Shown: piece after piece, positions 23,319 through 34,505 of the stretch | Layout of the letters: each line of letters opens with the position of its first letter | How positions within the stretch are numbered: the stretch's first letter is position 1 | Source: Piromyces finnis | Taxonomy: Eukaryota; Neocallimastigomycota; Neocallimastigomycetes; Neocallimastigales; Neocallimastigaceae | Reading direction: 5' to 3' | NCBI GenBank assembly: GCA_002104945.1 | Contig: MCFH01000005.1 | Span: forward strand, 434,001-498,000 | Length of the DNA: 64,000 nucleotides | Position numbers and translations under genes: made by a program | Notes under the pieces: model-generated | What the model was told of the DNA's origin: nothing | The model's input: only the letters and a program-made list of their open reading frames with translations | Databases searched by the model: none

Positions 23319-26300
23319 TCATGGAACAAAATTATGATCTCCATTGGTTGCGCTGGCCCTCCTGACATGTCTTACTGTTTCTTCAGCATTGACGCTCTTG
23401 GATGTTGCTTCAAACCTTTTGAACATTGACCATTGCTGGCCAATAGCAAAAGGCATGATTTTGGTTAGAAGTTCCGCAGTTACCTTCAAGAATGGTGTTC
23501 CTTCATTAGTACCAGATTGAATCTGATGCTTACAAAGTTCTTTCCATTCCCTTGAATTGTAATTGATATTGTTAAAATTTCTTCCCCCAAGAAGGAATTT
23601 AAATATTTTACTGCACACACTAGAATAATTATACACATTAATATTCACCAGATTATTAGAACTATTACTATTATTAACTAAATTACTATCTAAATTAGAA
23701 TTATTATCTTCACTATTGCTATCATTACTAATATTATTATTTCTATTATTGTTATTATTACTATTGTTACTATTACTATTGTTACTATTACTATTGTTAT
23801 TACTACTATTGTTACTATTACTATTAATGTTATTACTATCTCTACTGATATTATCAATTTCATTATTATTGATAGGACTATTGGAATTACGTTGACTGAA
23901 AAAATTTAATAGCTGGACTATGGAATCATAATGTTTAATACGGATATCTCTAAATGTTGGACAATCTAATAACCAATGTTTAATACTTTGAACACCACAC
24001 TTGCAACATGGACAGTAGTTAGGACAAACTGGATCAACAAATTTAGCAGCTTTGGCAACTCTAGCATCCAACTTATATCCGCTTCTTGCTTTCAATAGCC
24101 AGTAGAAACCAGAGGCAAACTCTGGGTATTCATAACATAATTTAATAAAATCTTTAGTTTCAATAAATTTATTATCATCATAATATTGCGCTTTGATTGA
24201 ATTCCCTTTGAGATCTTTCCAATAAAAGTTTTTAACTGCTTTAATATCTCCATGTTTCTTTAGTTTTTTATCAAGTGTCCTACTTGATTTGCACCACGTG
24301 TATTTTCTAAATTTAGGAATGTAATTGACAAGGTGTGAGATAATACAATTTGAGTTTTTCCATTTGTTAAAACATCTAACCTGAGCTAACGCACATTTGG
24401 CTGACAATGGAGGAATATTCAAATCTTTTGAGATAGAGTATAAAGATATAAACGATACAGCTTTATGAACTCCGGTAACCCATCGTATTCCTTTGTTAAC
24501 ATGTTTCTGAGCAATCCTAGACCTAGCTTTGTTGGATCCAAGTAATGGTGCAAAGTATGAAACTCTGCTAATCACTTGTGAGTTAAGTACTAACTTTTTG
24601 AAGGGAATAGGAATATTAGGATTTCTTAAGAATTTACTGACTGAAAAAAGTCCTTTCAAAACCTTGTTATTAAGAGTTTTAATAACTGGTTTAAGAGACA
24701 GATTCTTATCAAATGGAACACCAAGATAAGTATAACAATCAGTAGTTGGAATGGGTTTTCCTGCTAAGTAAAATGTTGGATCTCTCTTGTTCTGATTTTC
24801 TATTGATTCAGGACGAATCACCATCGTTGAACACTTCTGGATACCAAATTCCATTTCATTATACAAGGCCCATTCATTAACTCTTCTAAGCATCTTTTTT
24901 AAGCATCCTCTTGTTGGAGCACAAATAACTATATCATCTGCAAAAAGTCCACCACAGCATCGAGTGTCACCTAAACTGACTCCGAGATCTTCACACTCTT
25001 TAAATATATCATTAATAAAGAGATTAAAGAGAATAGGAGAAAGAGGGCATCCTTGACGGACTCCTTTCTTCACATCAAAAGATTTCGAGAATTGTCCATC
25101 TAATTTGACATTAGCCTTAGATGTTAAATATAAATTTTTGATGAATTGTAAACTCTTACCTCGGATTCCTAAACAATCTAATTTATGGAGAATATTACCG
25201 ATTGGGACTGAATCGTATGCTTTCCTGAGATCTAAAAAGGCCAAATATGTCTCTTTATTATCTAATTGACGTCTACGGCATATTTCTTGGATTGAAATGA
25301 AAAGACTAATACTTTCTTCCTTTTTTCGAAAACCAAATTGTTCAGGTCTAATGAAATTATTCTTTAGACCATATTCTGAGATTCTAGTGGTGACAATTTT
25401 GGAAATCAACTTAATACCATTATTGATAAGTGATATACCTCGATAGTTATCACAATCTGTCAAATCTCCCTTCTTAGGAATAGAAACAATACTGGATTCA
25501 TTCCATGAGTTGGGGAAGTCTCCATCCCAAATACGGTTGAATAATTTAAGAATAAAATTTAAACCATAAGCATCATTATCTGAAGTGGTATTACCGGAAG
25601 AATTATTATCTGTAACATTATTAGAATCATTACTTGATGGAATTAATGCTTTGTAAAATTCAATTGGAATACCATCTGGACCTGATGCTTTATAATTTGG
25701 AGTAGAGAGGATAGCTGACTTGACTTCATCAATACTAATATCTTGGTTGATATCCCATTCATCAAGCATAGGGAGTGAAAAACGTTTATTCGTTGGTTCT
25801 TCATACCAATGCTCCAAATCAAGACTTACACCACTTGGATCTGATGCAAGCTTTTCGAAATGATCATGCCACACTTCTAGTTGTTCTTCCGTAGCAACAA
25901 CTAATTCTCCATTTTTATTTTTAATTGGTTGAGCAATAAAGAAAGAATCTTTTCCAATTTTTGCAGTTTTCTTGATCCATTTCCAGGCCTTCTTAGGATT
26001 ATGACTCTTCATATACTCACATTCTGTTTTAATCCAATGAAGATATTCTTGTTTCCTAAATTCATTACATCTTTTGTGGATGTAATCAATGAGCTTACGG
26101 TAGATTTTAATTCTTTTAATAAATTCATCTATATCATAAATTCTTTCTTTTTTAAATCTCTTATACAACTTCATTTTGATTTTTTGGAGATTAAAAATTT
26201 GTTGTGAAATATGAAATGAAGACTTTATAACATTATTTGCTGAGGTAATACTGAGCTCGTCTGCAATTGAAAAAGCAGTTGAAGTAAACTCTTTGGAAAG

Positions 26301-27854
26301 TTCATCTGTAGAAACATTAGGATCGTTGAATTTTGCTGAAAGTATTTGGAATTTATTATGACTGAGAATAGATTCCTTTTCCTCAATACATTTTAATCTA
26401 TTCCATTTCAGAATTTTCTTAGGAACATTAAAGTCATTAGAAAAATCTTCCATAGGAATAATTTTACCATTAATAAGAAGTGGCTTATGGTCTGATACAG
26501 GATAAAAATTATTTATAAATGATCCTGAGTGAATAAGATCTTTCATCTTCGAATTGATAAGAGCATGGTCAATGTCGGAAGATTGATCACCTCGAGTCCA
26601 AGAGATAGTAGACCCTCTAAGCGGAAGAATTTCCCAATCTCCTAATCCATTAGTTGATAACCAGTTGGATAATTTTACTTTAGACATATTAAAATCACCA
26701 ACAAGAATCGATGGATGGGATGAATGAGTTTGTAACCACAAGCGAACTTCTAACTTTGCATGATCAACATAGATGTTGTGATGACTATGAGGCATATAAA
26801 CATTTCCAATCGAGCATTTGAATCTATTCCAGAGACTAAAAGTATAAATAGAAATAATATACTTTCCAGAGAAGTTTTCAAGTGAGGCTTGACACGAATT
26901 GTGAAAACCTAAATATAAACCTCTCATTCCCGGAACTGATTCGTCAGCTTTCTTGAAAAAGTGTCTATAGTTTCGCAAAGTAACACGACAAGGATAATCT
27001 GTATTCGATCCAGAACCATTACCAGTTTCTTGGAAACATAAGAATAATGGTTTGAAAATAGCTGTGAAATAGCTAATACTATCTCTCTTTTCATGATTCC
27101 ACCCATTGGTGTTCCAACTAAGACAAAAAGAAAAGTTATCAGGCTTGTTGGATGAGGAAGAATCGTTGCTATTATTATTATTATTAAAGTCATCGTTATT
27201 AATGGATGATGCATCAGAGGAATAAGTAGAACTATTACTAGATGGCTGTGAAACTGAAGAACTATCAACTATTGAACTGTTATCAGAGTTGATAGAACTA
27301 TTAGAATTAATTGTTGAATGTTGAGATTGAAATTGTGTTTGCTGTAGATCTGGAATATTTTCATGATGGGAAACTTGTTGAAGATCCTGTTGAAGATCTT
27401 GTTGAAGATCGGATTGTTGATGAGATTGTTGAACTGATTGTTGAACTGATTGTTGAAATGATTGTTGAATAGAATGTTGATGTTTATTAGAAACTAAAAT
27501 TTTACGTTTGAGAGTGGAAAAAGTGTATTTGTGATTCCTTCTACTACGAGCTGAAAAGGAAATTGAGGTAACTGAAAGTTTCTTCTTTAACATGTGTAAG
27601 ATTTTAATACAATCTTTTGATGAACCATGAACCTTGACTAAGAAAAAGTGATCATTGAAAGTTTGAAAATATTTAACACTAATAACTGAATTAAATTTAT
27701 CTTCTAGAATAACCTCGAGTTTTTCCCATAGCATATTTACTGACCATGATCGAATACCACGGATAAAGAAGGAGCGAATATCATCTAAGGGGATACCATA
27801 AGACCGGGTACCACGTCTGATATAATTCTTATCTTTAATATAAAGGACTGACAT
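23319..27854 (-). CDS. LINE A single ORF: endonuclease-reverse transcriptase, intact
   Basis: 1511 aa, uninterrupted. N-terminal basic region 1-125. Gln-rich repeats (QQS, LQQD) at about 129-161. Ser/Asn-rich stretch to about 239. APE-type endonuclease about 241-462 with all usual landmarks: WNTNG (247), QE (E276), GNVY (350), GDFN (386-389), DIDH (427-430), SDHKP (454). Linker about 463-700. Reverse transcriptase about 700-1010 with SGPDGIP, IPKKGD, LAFLDLRKAYDSVP, GVRQGCPLSPILFNLFI and FADD (971-974). A CCHC-like knuckle CPCCKCG...HWLLDC lies near 1280-1300, then an Asn/Ser-rich low-complexity stretch and a conserved FKFLLGG tail. It should nick DNA and prime cDNA synthesis on the nick. All catalytic motifs are present, so the copy could be active. 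No separate ORF1 was seen. The clade cannot be fixed without a tree. Confidence 0.93.
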   Translation of the reverse strand: MSVLYIKDKNYIRRGTRSYGIPLDDIRSFFIRGIRSWSVNMLWEKLEVILEDKFNSVISVKYFQTFNDHFFLVKVHGSSKDCIKILHMLKKKLSVTSISFSARSRRNHKYTFSTLKRKILVSNKHQHSIQQSFQQSVQQSVQQSHQQSDLQQDLQQDLQQVSHHENIPDLQQTQFQSQHSTINSNSSINSDNSSIVDSSSVSQPSSNSSTYSSDASSINNDDFNNNNNSNDSSSSNKPDNFSFCLSWNTNGWNHEKRDSISYFTAIFKPLFLCFQETGNGSGSNTDYPCRVTLRNYRHFFKKADESVPGMRGLYLGFHNSCQASLENFSGKYIISIYTFSLWNRFKCSIGNVYMPHSHHNIYVDHAKLEVRLWLQTHSSHPSILVGDFNMSKVKLSNWLSTNGLGDWEILPLRGSTISWTRGDQSSDIDHALINSKMKDLIHSGSFINNFYPVSDHKPLLINGKIIPMEDFSNDFNVPKKILKWNRLKCIEEKESILSHNKFQILSAKFNDPNVSTDELSKEFTSTAFSIADELSITSANNVIKSSFHISQQIFNLQKIKMKLYKRFKKERIYDIDEFIKRIKIYRKLIDYIHKRCNEFRKQEYLHWIKTECEYMKSHNPKKAWKWIKKTAKIGKDSFFIAQPIKNKNGELVVATEEQLEVWHDHFEKLASDPSGVSLDLEHWYEEPTNKRFSLPMLDEWDINQDISIDEVKSAILSTPNYKASGPDGIPIEFYKALIPSSNDSNNVTDNNSSGNTTSDNDAYGLNFILKLFNRIWDGDFPNSWNESSIVSIPKKGDLTDCDNYRGISLINNGIKLISKIVTTRISEYGLKNNFIRPEQFGFRKKEESISLFISIQEICRRRQLDNKETYLAFLDLRKAYDSVPIGNILHKLDCLGIRGKSLQFIKNLYLTSKANVKLDGQFSKSFDVKKGVRQGCPLSPILFNLFINDIFKECEDLGVSLGDTRCCGGLFADDIVICAPTRGCLKKMLRRVNEWALYNEMEFGIQKCSTMVIRPESIENQNKRDPTFYLAGKPIPTTDCYTYLGVPFDKNLSLKPVIKTLNNKVLKGLFSVSKFLRNPNIPIPFKKLVLNSQVISRVSYFAPLLGSNKARSRIAQKHVNKGIRWVTGVHKAVSFISLYSISKDLNIPPLSAKCALAQVRCFNKWKNSNCIISHLVNYIPKFRKYTWCKSSRTLDKKLKKHGDIKAVKNFYWKDLKGNSIKAQYYDDNKFIETKDFIKLCYEYPEFASGFYWLLKARSGYKLDARVAKAAKFVDPVCPNYCPCCKCGVQSIKHWLLDCPTFRDIRIKHYDSIVQLLNFFSQRNSNSPINNNEIDNISRDSNNINSNSNNSSNNNSNSNNSNSNNSNNNNNRNNNISNDSNSEDNNSNLDSNLVNNSNSSNNLVNINVYNYSSVCSKIFKFLLGGRNFNNINYNSREWKELCKHQIQSGTNEGTPFLKVTAELLTKIMPFAIGQQWSMFKRFEATSKSVNAEETVRHVRRASATNGDHNFVP

Positions 27855-28503
27855 GATAATAAATTCTAATTAAAAAATATTGAATATAAAATAAATACTA
27901 ATAAAAATTACAAATATAACGTATATGGAAAAAAATCTGTCTCTCTCTCTCTTCTTAAAAGTACTGGATAGTACAAAAATTGTTACGATGCTTTGTTTAA
28001 AGTTTCTTTTTTTTTTTTTGAATTCTAGTTGTAAATTTTCTTTAAAAATTCTAGTTTTGGTTTGTTGTTAGTAAATTCGATTCGCTTTTTGACACTAAAC
28101 TTGTTTGACTTTACTTTTCATTAAATATTTAAATTGGTAAAAAATTTGAATCAAGAATGTCGACACCAGAAAGCTTGTGAATAGTATTTTTACATGATGT
28201 AGAGTGAATCAGTCTCTTACAAGAAACAATACAACAATAGCTACATGAATATAAAAGTACAATGCAAATGCTAAAGTTGACTACATTGGATTCTTACAAG
28301 AGAAGAGTAGTACTACATGAATACATGAATAAAAGAAAAAATACAGCAACAAAATGTATTACTCTTCTAATTAAATACTATACAAACTTACCTGAAAAAT
28401 CAAACATTCACTTATTCATCAAATACTTAAATTTGATGAATAAAATGTTTTTTAATCGCTCAGTACCATGAGCTTAGTCCTAATAATTTTCCCTTGAAGA
28501 CTA

Positions 28504-28751
28504 ACCAAGCATCCATTGCGCAATGCTTGGATTTAATTCTTTCTACTCTCTCAGTACCATGAGCATGAGTAGACCCCCTTGAGAAATTACATTTATTAAA
28601 TAAATGAAGGCACATTCCTAAGAGGGCACCAAGCATCCATTGCGCAATACTTGGATTTAATTCTTTCTACTCTCTCAGTACCATGAGCATGAGTAGACCC
28701 CCTTGAGAAACTACATTTATTAAATAAATGAAGGCACGTTCCCAAGAGGGT
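28504..28751 (-). repeat. LINE A 5' tandem monomers (2 units)
   Basis: Two units of 124 bp start at 28504 and 28628. Each contains the perfect palindrome CATTGCGCAATG (or a one-base variant, CATTGCGCAATA), flanked by CCAAGCAT and ATGCTTGG arms. Further on is the hairpin CTCAGTACCATGAG. A lone copy of the hairpin block also lies at 28457-28472, nearer the ORF. By position these are candidate promoter units. Confidence 0.85.
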
Positions 28752-28777
28752 TCACAAGAGGGTAATATAAAAAAAAA

Positions 28778-28819
28778 CTCTCATTTCGGGAACTGATTCA
28801 TCAGCTTTCTTGAAAAAGA
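28778..28819 (-). repeat. Short LINE A coding fragment as filler
   Basis: About 42 bp match LINE A endonuclease coding DNA at 26921-26961 (or 39661-39701 of copy 2) with few mismatches. The piece sits between two CACGTTCCCAAG monomer pieces (28736-28747, 28822-28833), so it looks like templated filler at a repair junction. Confidence 0.65.
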
Positions 28820-28833
28820 GTCACGTTCCCAAG

Positions 28834-29290
28834 GGGATCCTTTTACTCAAACGGGTTTTTAAATAATTTTTCATCAAAAAAAAAAAAAAAATAAATAAAT
28901 TACATACATTTGAAAAATAAATTTAATCAAACACAAATTAAATATATTGAAATATTATACTATAGTAATTTTATACTATTTTCCATTATACATAATTAAA
29001 TAATGAAAAAATATTAATATCTTTTTTACATATTTAAATTACTATATTATAACACTGAAAAGCTAATAATAAAACAAATTTTAATATTTTATTTTTAATA
29101 TACTTTTATTTTTTAATTTATATTTATTTATTTGTTTTTTATTATTTCATTTCATATTTATGATTTATTCTTATGAATTTTTATTTTTTTTAAAATTAAA
29201 CTCTAATACCAATAACAAAAACCTTTTTTTAATTTTTTATTTTATTCAATTATTATTTATTTTTCTTTTGAATGTCTTTTATAGTAATTA
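28834..29290. other. AT-rich spacer before GH6 copy 2
   Basis: An A-run at 28876-28891 and T-rich sequence. No gene seen. The block shared with GH6 copy 1 begins near 29293. Confidence 0.5.
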
Positions 29291-29358
29291 TTACTTTTTA
29301 ATTAACTTTTAATTTATTTTATAAAATTTTATTTATATAAAGTCTCATATTAAATAAC

Positions 29359-30822
29359 TTAGAGTGGTGGGTTAGCGTTCTTAAGACCTTCTTCGAAGAA
29401 GGCTTGGAACCATTGACCGGCTTCTGGAGCTGGCTTCATGGCGGTTCTGTGACCACAGTAACCATCGTAACGCTTAGCACTTTCATCAGAAGTACCATCA
29501 GATTCACCGTATGGCTTAACCCAGTAGAAAGCATCAAGGTAATCCATACCAGCAATTGGACTGGCTTGTGGACGAGCACCAATACCAGATCCCATTTGGT
29601 TACACCATTCTCCTGGGTGGAAACGGTCGTTCTTAACACCATTACGAGAAGTATCTTCAATGAAGTAGACAGACTTGATACCAGCAGACTTGAAGTCCTT
29701 GTACATGGCTTCAATGTATCTCTTTTCATCTGGGCAAGAGTTCCATTCAGTTTCTGGACCACGAGAAAGTTCTGGGTCTTCCCATGGAGTGTAGTTAGCA
29801 ACGTTGGAAGCGAAACCACGAACTTGACCTGGAGAACCAGAGGAAATAACCTTAGAGTAAACCTTACCGGCCTTTTCACGGTTGTCATCCCAACCTAACC
29901 AGAAAGCGTGACCAATATCAAGGTACATAGAAACGTGTGGAAGAACACCGAACTTCTTAATTAAGTAAGCGTGACCATCGTAGTAGTACTTTTCAGACTT
30001 AGCACAAGCTGGAGTAGATTCAATGTTGGTAACCATGTTAGCAAGGGAATCTGGTTCAATAATAAGGACAACTGGTTGAGAAATGTAAGTCTTTAACTTT
30101 TCTTCAATGACATCAATGTATTCAGACTTGTAACGAGCGGCATCAGCATCGTTGGCAAGAAGTTCACCATTGGAAGCAAGAGCGTGACAATCACGACCTG
30201 GTAAATCGTAAACAACAAAGACAGTTAAGACAGTTTGACCAGTGGCGTTTTGTTCAGCAAGAGCAGACTTAAGGTTTCTTTCTAACCAGTTTTGCATGTT
30301 TTCAATGTTATCTAACCAGATAGCGTTAGAGTATTCCTTCATCTTTTCAGCCTTAGCAATAAGGGAAGAGTTACTCATTTGAGCAATAGCAGCATCAACT
30401 TCAGCAGTGTAGTATGGGTTGATGAAGAATTTGTGACCCTTGAATGGGTTACCACTGTGAGTGTATTGGGAACCAATGCTTGGGTTAGAATCATCGTAAT
30501 TGCTATTTCCACCAGTAACAATACCACACCAGTCACCGTTTTCAACACCCCACTTACCATCACTATCAGTGTAAATAGCTTGAGTAGTGGAAGTACAACA
30601 GTTGTAACCTAAAGCCTTAGCCCAGCAAGAAGCAGAGTTAGTAGCGGCTGGAATACCACACCAGTTACCGTTTTCAATACCCCACTTACCATCAGCGTCA
30701 GTGTATTCAACCTTAGCGCTAGAAGAAGAACAGCATGGGTAACCTAAGTTTTGGGACCAGCAAGCAGCAGAAGCCTTAGCGGCAAGAGCAGCAGCAGCAG
30801 TTAAAGCAATAGAGGCCTTCAT
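29359..30822 (-). CDS. Dockerin-bearing GH6 cellulase (cellobiohydrolase type), copy 2
   Basis: 487 aa, the near twin of the gene at 7485-8975. It has the signal peptide, two dockerins and GH6 domain, with catalytic acid D258 in IIEPDSLAN and the VVYDLPGRDC signature. The linker is nine residues shorter. The few other changes seen are all in the N-terminal third (signal peptide T3A, V5I, I8T; V83I in dockerin 2; D160N in copy 1 numbering). From there to the stop the proteins are identical, and the lines I compared are identical in DNA, including about 65 bp of non-coding sequence after the stop. This means recent duplication or gene conversion. It has no intron and the same C-rich codon use. 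It lies between the LINE A cluster elements on the same strand as copy 1. Both reading frames are open, so both are probably functional. Confidence 0.95.
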   Translation of the reverse strand: MKASIALTAAAALAAKASAACWSQNLGYPCCSSSSAKVEYTDADGKWGIENGNWCGIPAATNSASCWAKALGYNCCTSTTQAIYTDSDGKWGVENGDWCGIVTGGNSNYDDSNPSIGSQYTHSGNPFKGHKFFINPYYTAEVDAAIAQMSNSSLIAKAEKMKEYSNAIWLDNIENMQNWLERNLKSALAEQNATGQTVLTVFVVYDLPGRDCHALASNGELLANDADAARYKSEYIDVIEEKLKTYISQPVVLIIEPDSLANMVTNIESTPACAKSEKYYYDGHAYLIKKFGVLPHVSMYLDIGHAFWLGWDDNREKAGKVYSKVISSGSPGQVRGFASNVANYTPWEDPELSRGPETEWNSCPDEKRYIEAMYKDFKSAGIKSVYFIEDTSRNGVKNDRFHPGEWCNQMGSGIGARPQASPIAGMDYLDAFYWVKPYGESDGTSDESAKRYDGYCGHRTAMKPAPEAGQWFQAFFEEGLKNANPPL

Positions 30823-30872
30823 TTTATAAATTTTATTATATAAAATATTAACTTTTTTTAAGTTTTTGTTAT

Positions 30873-30884
30873 GTGACTTGCACT
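30873..30884 (-). promoter_or_regulatory. GCAAG-core upstream motif of GH6 copy 2
   Basis: AGTGCAAGTCAC on the coding strand, about 51-62 bp before the ATG, at nearly the same place as in copy 1. The intervening sequence has diverged, so the block is more conserved than its surroundings. Function inferred. Confidence 0.4.
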
Positions 30885-30999
30885 ATTTATTAATTTATTT
30901 TCTTCCAGAGAAAAATAAAATTAAAATTGAATAATGAAAAAAAATAAAACGAGAAAAAATTCTTTCTTTTATAAAAACTTTTTTAATATAAATTAATTG

Positions 31000-33210
31000 T
31001 GACATAGAGGATTATCCCTTTTCTTAAAATTAAAATTTTAAGTTTTATGTTCGAATTTTAATTAAAAAAAATTAATTTCATATTATAATTGAGAAATATT
31101 TAAAATCCAGTCCAGTAATATTTAATTTTGGAATGTCGATCAGTTCCTTTCAATTCCTTTTTTTTTTTTTTTTTTACTATTTTTTATCTAATAAAGTTTA
31201 TTTAAAAAATAATAAAATATTTTCAAAAAAATAAATAAATAAATAAGGATTAAATAATTTTAATATATAATAAAAAAATAGAAAATTAAAATTAATATTA
31301 TAATATATTAGTACTTTTAAGAAGTAATTAATTAATTTTAAAATATTCCTATTAAAAGCAAGAAAAGCAATCTTAGGACAAAAAAAAATTTATTTGTCCT
31401 AAAGTGAGATGTGTGATTTAGAGACATATAATAACCTGGAAAGACAAAAAGTATTATAAACATAATAAAAAAGGATATAAAAGGTATATTTTTTAATTTA
31501 TTCACCCATTTTTTTCAATATGTATATTAAAATCTATTATATCATATAAAAATCAATTTTTTATTATTAGTGATAATATTAATATTTTAGTCTTAATTAG
31601 TAATATAAAAGTAGTCATAATTATTAATATTTGAAATAAATTAATTCTATTATTCTTCAATACATATTTTGTATATATAATATACTTTTGGCTTTTAATA
31701 ATAAAAAATTAAATTATTACTATTATATTAAATTTTTAGAAAATTTTTTTAAAATTATATATATGGAATATGAAATAATAACAATTTCTATTTTTCTCCA
31801 TTGTTACAATTTTAATAAAAATATTTTTTTTATTGTTAAAAGATTATAGGTATAATGGTATTGATATAAATAAGAAATTATATATTATAATATATTAATT
31901 TCTTTATATTTATGAATATGAAATATATTTAATATTTTAATTTTAGATGTAACAATAATAAAAATATATTGTAATTGTTATTTTATTATATAAAATAATG
32001 AATATAAAAAAATATATTGTGGAAAAGAAAAATTACAGATTAATTTAATTTATTTTATATATAATAAAGTTACATATAGAAAAAATACAAATTTCTATAT
32101 ATGTAAATTGTCTAATATTTTTTAATATATATATATATCAGAATATATTATTTTATAAATGAAAATTGAAAAAAAAAAAATAATACAAAAATGATATTTT
32201 TACAATTTATTTAATATTGTCAATAATAATATATCATAAATATTCTATAGTTTTATAATTTAATAATACATAAAATCATATTTCACATGTTTTATATATT
32301 TTGTAAAATGAAAAAAAAGGATAAAAATATATATTTATATAATTAATAATGTTATATAATATAAAATATTTTTCTTTAAAATATTATAATCCGAATTAGT
32401 TATATTCTATTATTGAAATATTGTGTTACTATAAATTAAAAAAAAAAAAAAAGTATTAATGCAACAATAGCAATAGAAAATTTAAAAGTCTTTATTAATA
32501 AAAGTCTAATAAATAATAAAAATTATAATAGGCGGGAATCAACCTCATATGAATCATAATTTATTAATTCTAAATTTACATATTTGTTTTATCAAAACAT
32601 CTTATGACTTTCATAAGTGAATTAAAAAACTCTAATATATACACGTGATCGTATTTTGACTTATAGTTGTTAATTTTTTTGGATAATATAAATTAGTTTT
32701 CCATATAATGTATTATTAATTAGCCCATTATCATTATTATTATAAGCAAAAAAGAAATATTCATTTATATTTAATTATTATCTTTTTGTTTTGTTTTTAT
32801 ATACATAGAATTTTAAAATTATATCTTCATTATATATTAAAATATATACCATGTGAGCTTCTATGTCAATGTTTATTTTTATGTAAAATGAATTAAACTT
32901 AAAATGACATATATTTTTATAAAAAACTTAATTTATCACATTCTAATATTATTTTCATAGTAGATATTTTTATATATTTTACTTTTTTCCTAAATATCAA
33001 AACAACTAAAATTTATTATAACAATAAACTTTTAATAATAAATATTTTTTAGTTTGCTTATATCATTGAGGCTTATTTAATAATTAATTGTCCAATTATC
33101 ACACTATATGTATTTTACATTTCCATTTTACCATCTACATAAGCTTACATTGATTTACATTAATTATACATTTTTTTCATATAGAGATTTCATAATTGAA
33201 ATTAAAATTA
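31000..33210. other. Gene-free AT-rich stretch
   Basis: About 2.2 kb upstream of GH6 copy 2. A weak continuation of homology with the copy 1 upstream region may reach about 31150 (a GTCGATCAGTTCC block). Otherwise only homopolymers and TA-rich DNA; no ORF, RNA gene or transposon end was recognised. Confidence 0.5.
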
Positions 33211-33840
33211 TATTCTTTTTTTATGGCAGCTATTTTAAAATATTTATTATAACAAAAAACTATAATACATCTATTTAAAAATAAATTTATAAATTAAAAA
33301 AAAATAAAATAAAATAATTAAACAACACAAATGAATAAAAAATGGATGTAATATATTCTAGTAATTCCATAAATTAAATTTTAATATAGGAAAGAAAGTC
33401 ACTATTATACATGAGTATAATAATTATGTTTTGACATCCAATGGGACTCAGCCTCACAAATTTTGGTGGACAAAATTATTATCTATTAGTTGTGTATTGA
33501 TTTAATATTTTTCTATTGTTTCTTTAATATTGGTGCTCTTAATTGTTTTAACCCTTTTAAGCATTGATTTTTGCTTCCCAATAGCATAAGGCATTATTAT
33601 GGTTAGATTCATATGTACTTTGTTTAGTTTGACAACTTAAAAGACCTCACCATTTTCTTATTGTATCATTATTTTTAAAACTTCTTCTCCCAATCAGGAA
33701 TTTAAATATTTTTTATATAGGTAATATATATTAATGTCCATAGAATTATTAAAACTATCATTAACTAAACTATTTAAACTATAGGAATTGTTTAAATTTA
33801 AAGAATTAGAATAATCATCTTTATTATTGCTATTATTATT

Positions 33841-33882
<42 letters not shown>

Positions 33883-34472
33883 GATAAGAATATTTAAATG
33901 CTTTCTTACAAGATAAATGAATAATTGTTGGACAAAGCAATCGTAATATTTATTACCGATATAATTAAATTTTGGTTAATGTTGAATATTTTAATTATCC
34001 TTCTTGCAACATAGACAAATTGGATCAATTAATTTCGTGTCTTTAGCAACTTTTATATCTAATTTGTATCTATTTTCTTGTTTATATAGTTAGTGGTAAG
34101 CATAGAAAAACTCAAGATCCTCATAACAAAATTTAATGAAATCTTTAGTTTCTAAATTGTAAAATAAATTTAATAAATAATTTTAATGATAATATATAAT
34201 ATTAACAAAGAGAAAAAGTTATATTGAAAATATTACAATTATATAATGATATGAGACATTAAATCATATAAAATATGTAAAAATTATGTTTACAACACTT
34301 TAAATAAATGTTTATGTTTATATGTTTTTTTCAAGTTAGTCACTTGTACACATAAAATATATATTAAATAAATGATATTTAAGATTTAATTTTTCACAAA
34401 TATAAAAAAATATAATTTTTTAATCATAACACATAACCCATAGAAATATTTTATAAATAGAATAGTTTGTAT

Positions 34473-34505
<33 letters not shown>

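Larger units (their letters stand above)
23065..28751 (-). mobile_element. LINE family A copy 1, full length
   Basis: A non-LTR retrotransposon of about 5.7 kb read right to left: two 5' monomers (28504-28751), a leader of about 650 bp, one ORF (23319-27854), a 3' UTR of about 225 bp ending ...TTGATGCCGTTA, and a 27-base poly-A (T-run 23065-23091). Its 3' end abuts CAGTACCATGAGC of a neighbouring monomer. No clear target duplication was found, as expected for insertion into repeats. It is closest to copy 4: both have the leader variant CTGAAAAATCAAAC, while copies 2 and 3 have CTGAATATCAAAC. Confidence 0.88.

Noticed and set aside
28262-28471. A 69-codon plus-strand frame repeated at 40995-41204 and 48539-48748.
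   Set aside because: It is antisense to the LINE A leader and recurs only because the leader recurs. Copy 3 has an extra A that breaks the frame, so there is no coding constraint.
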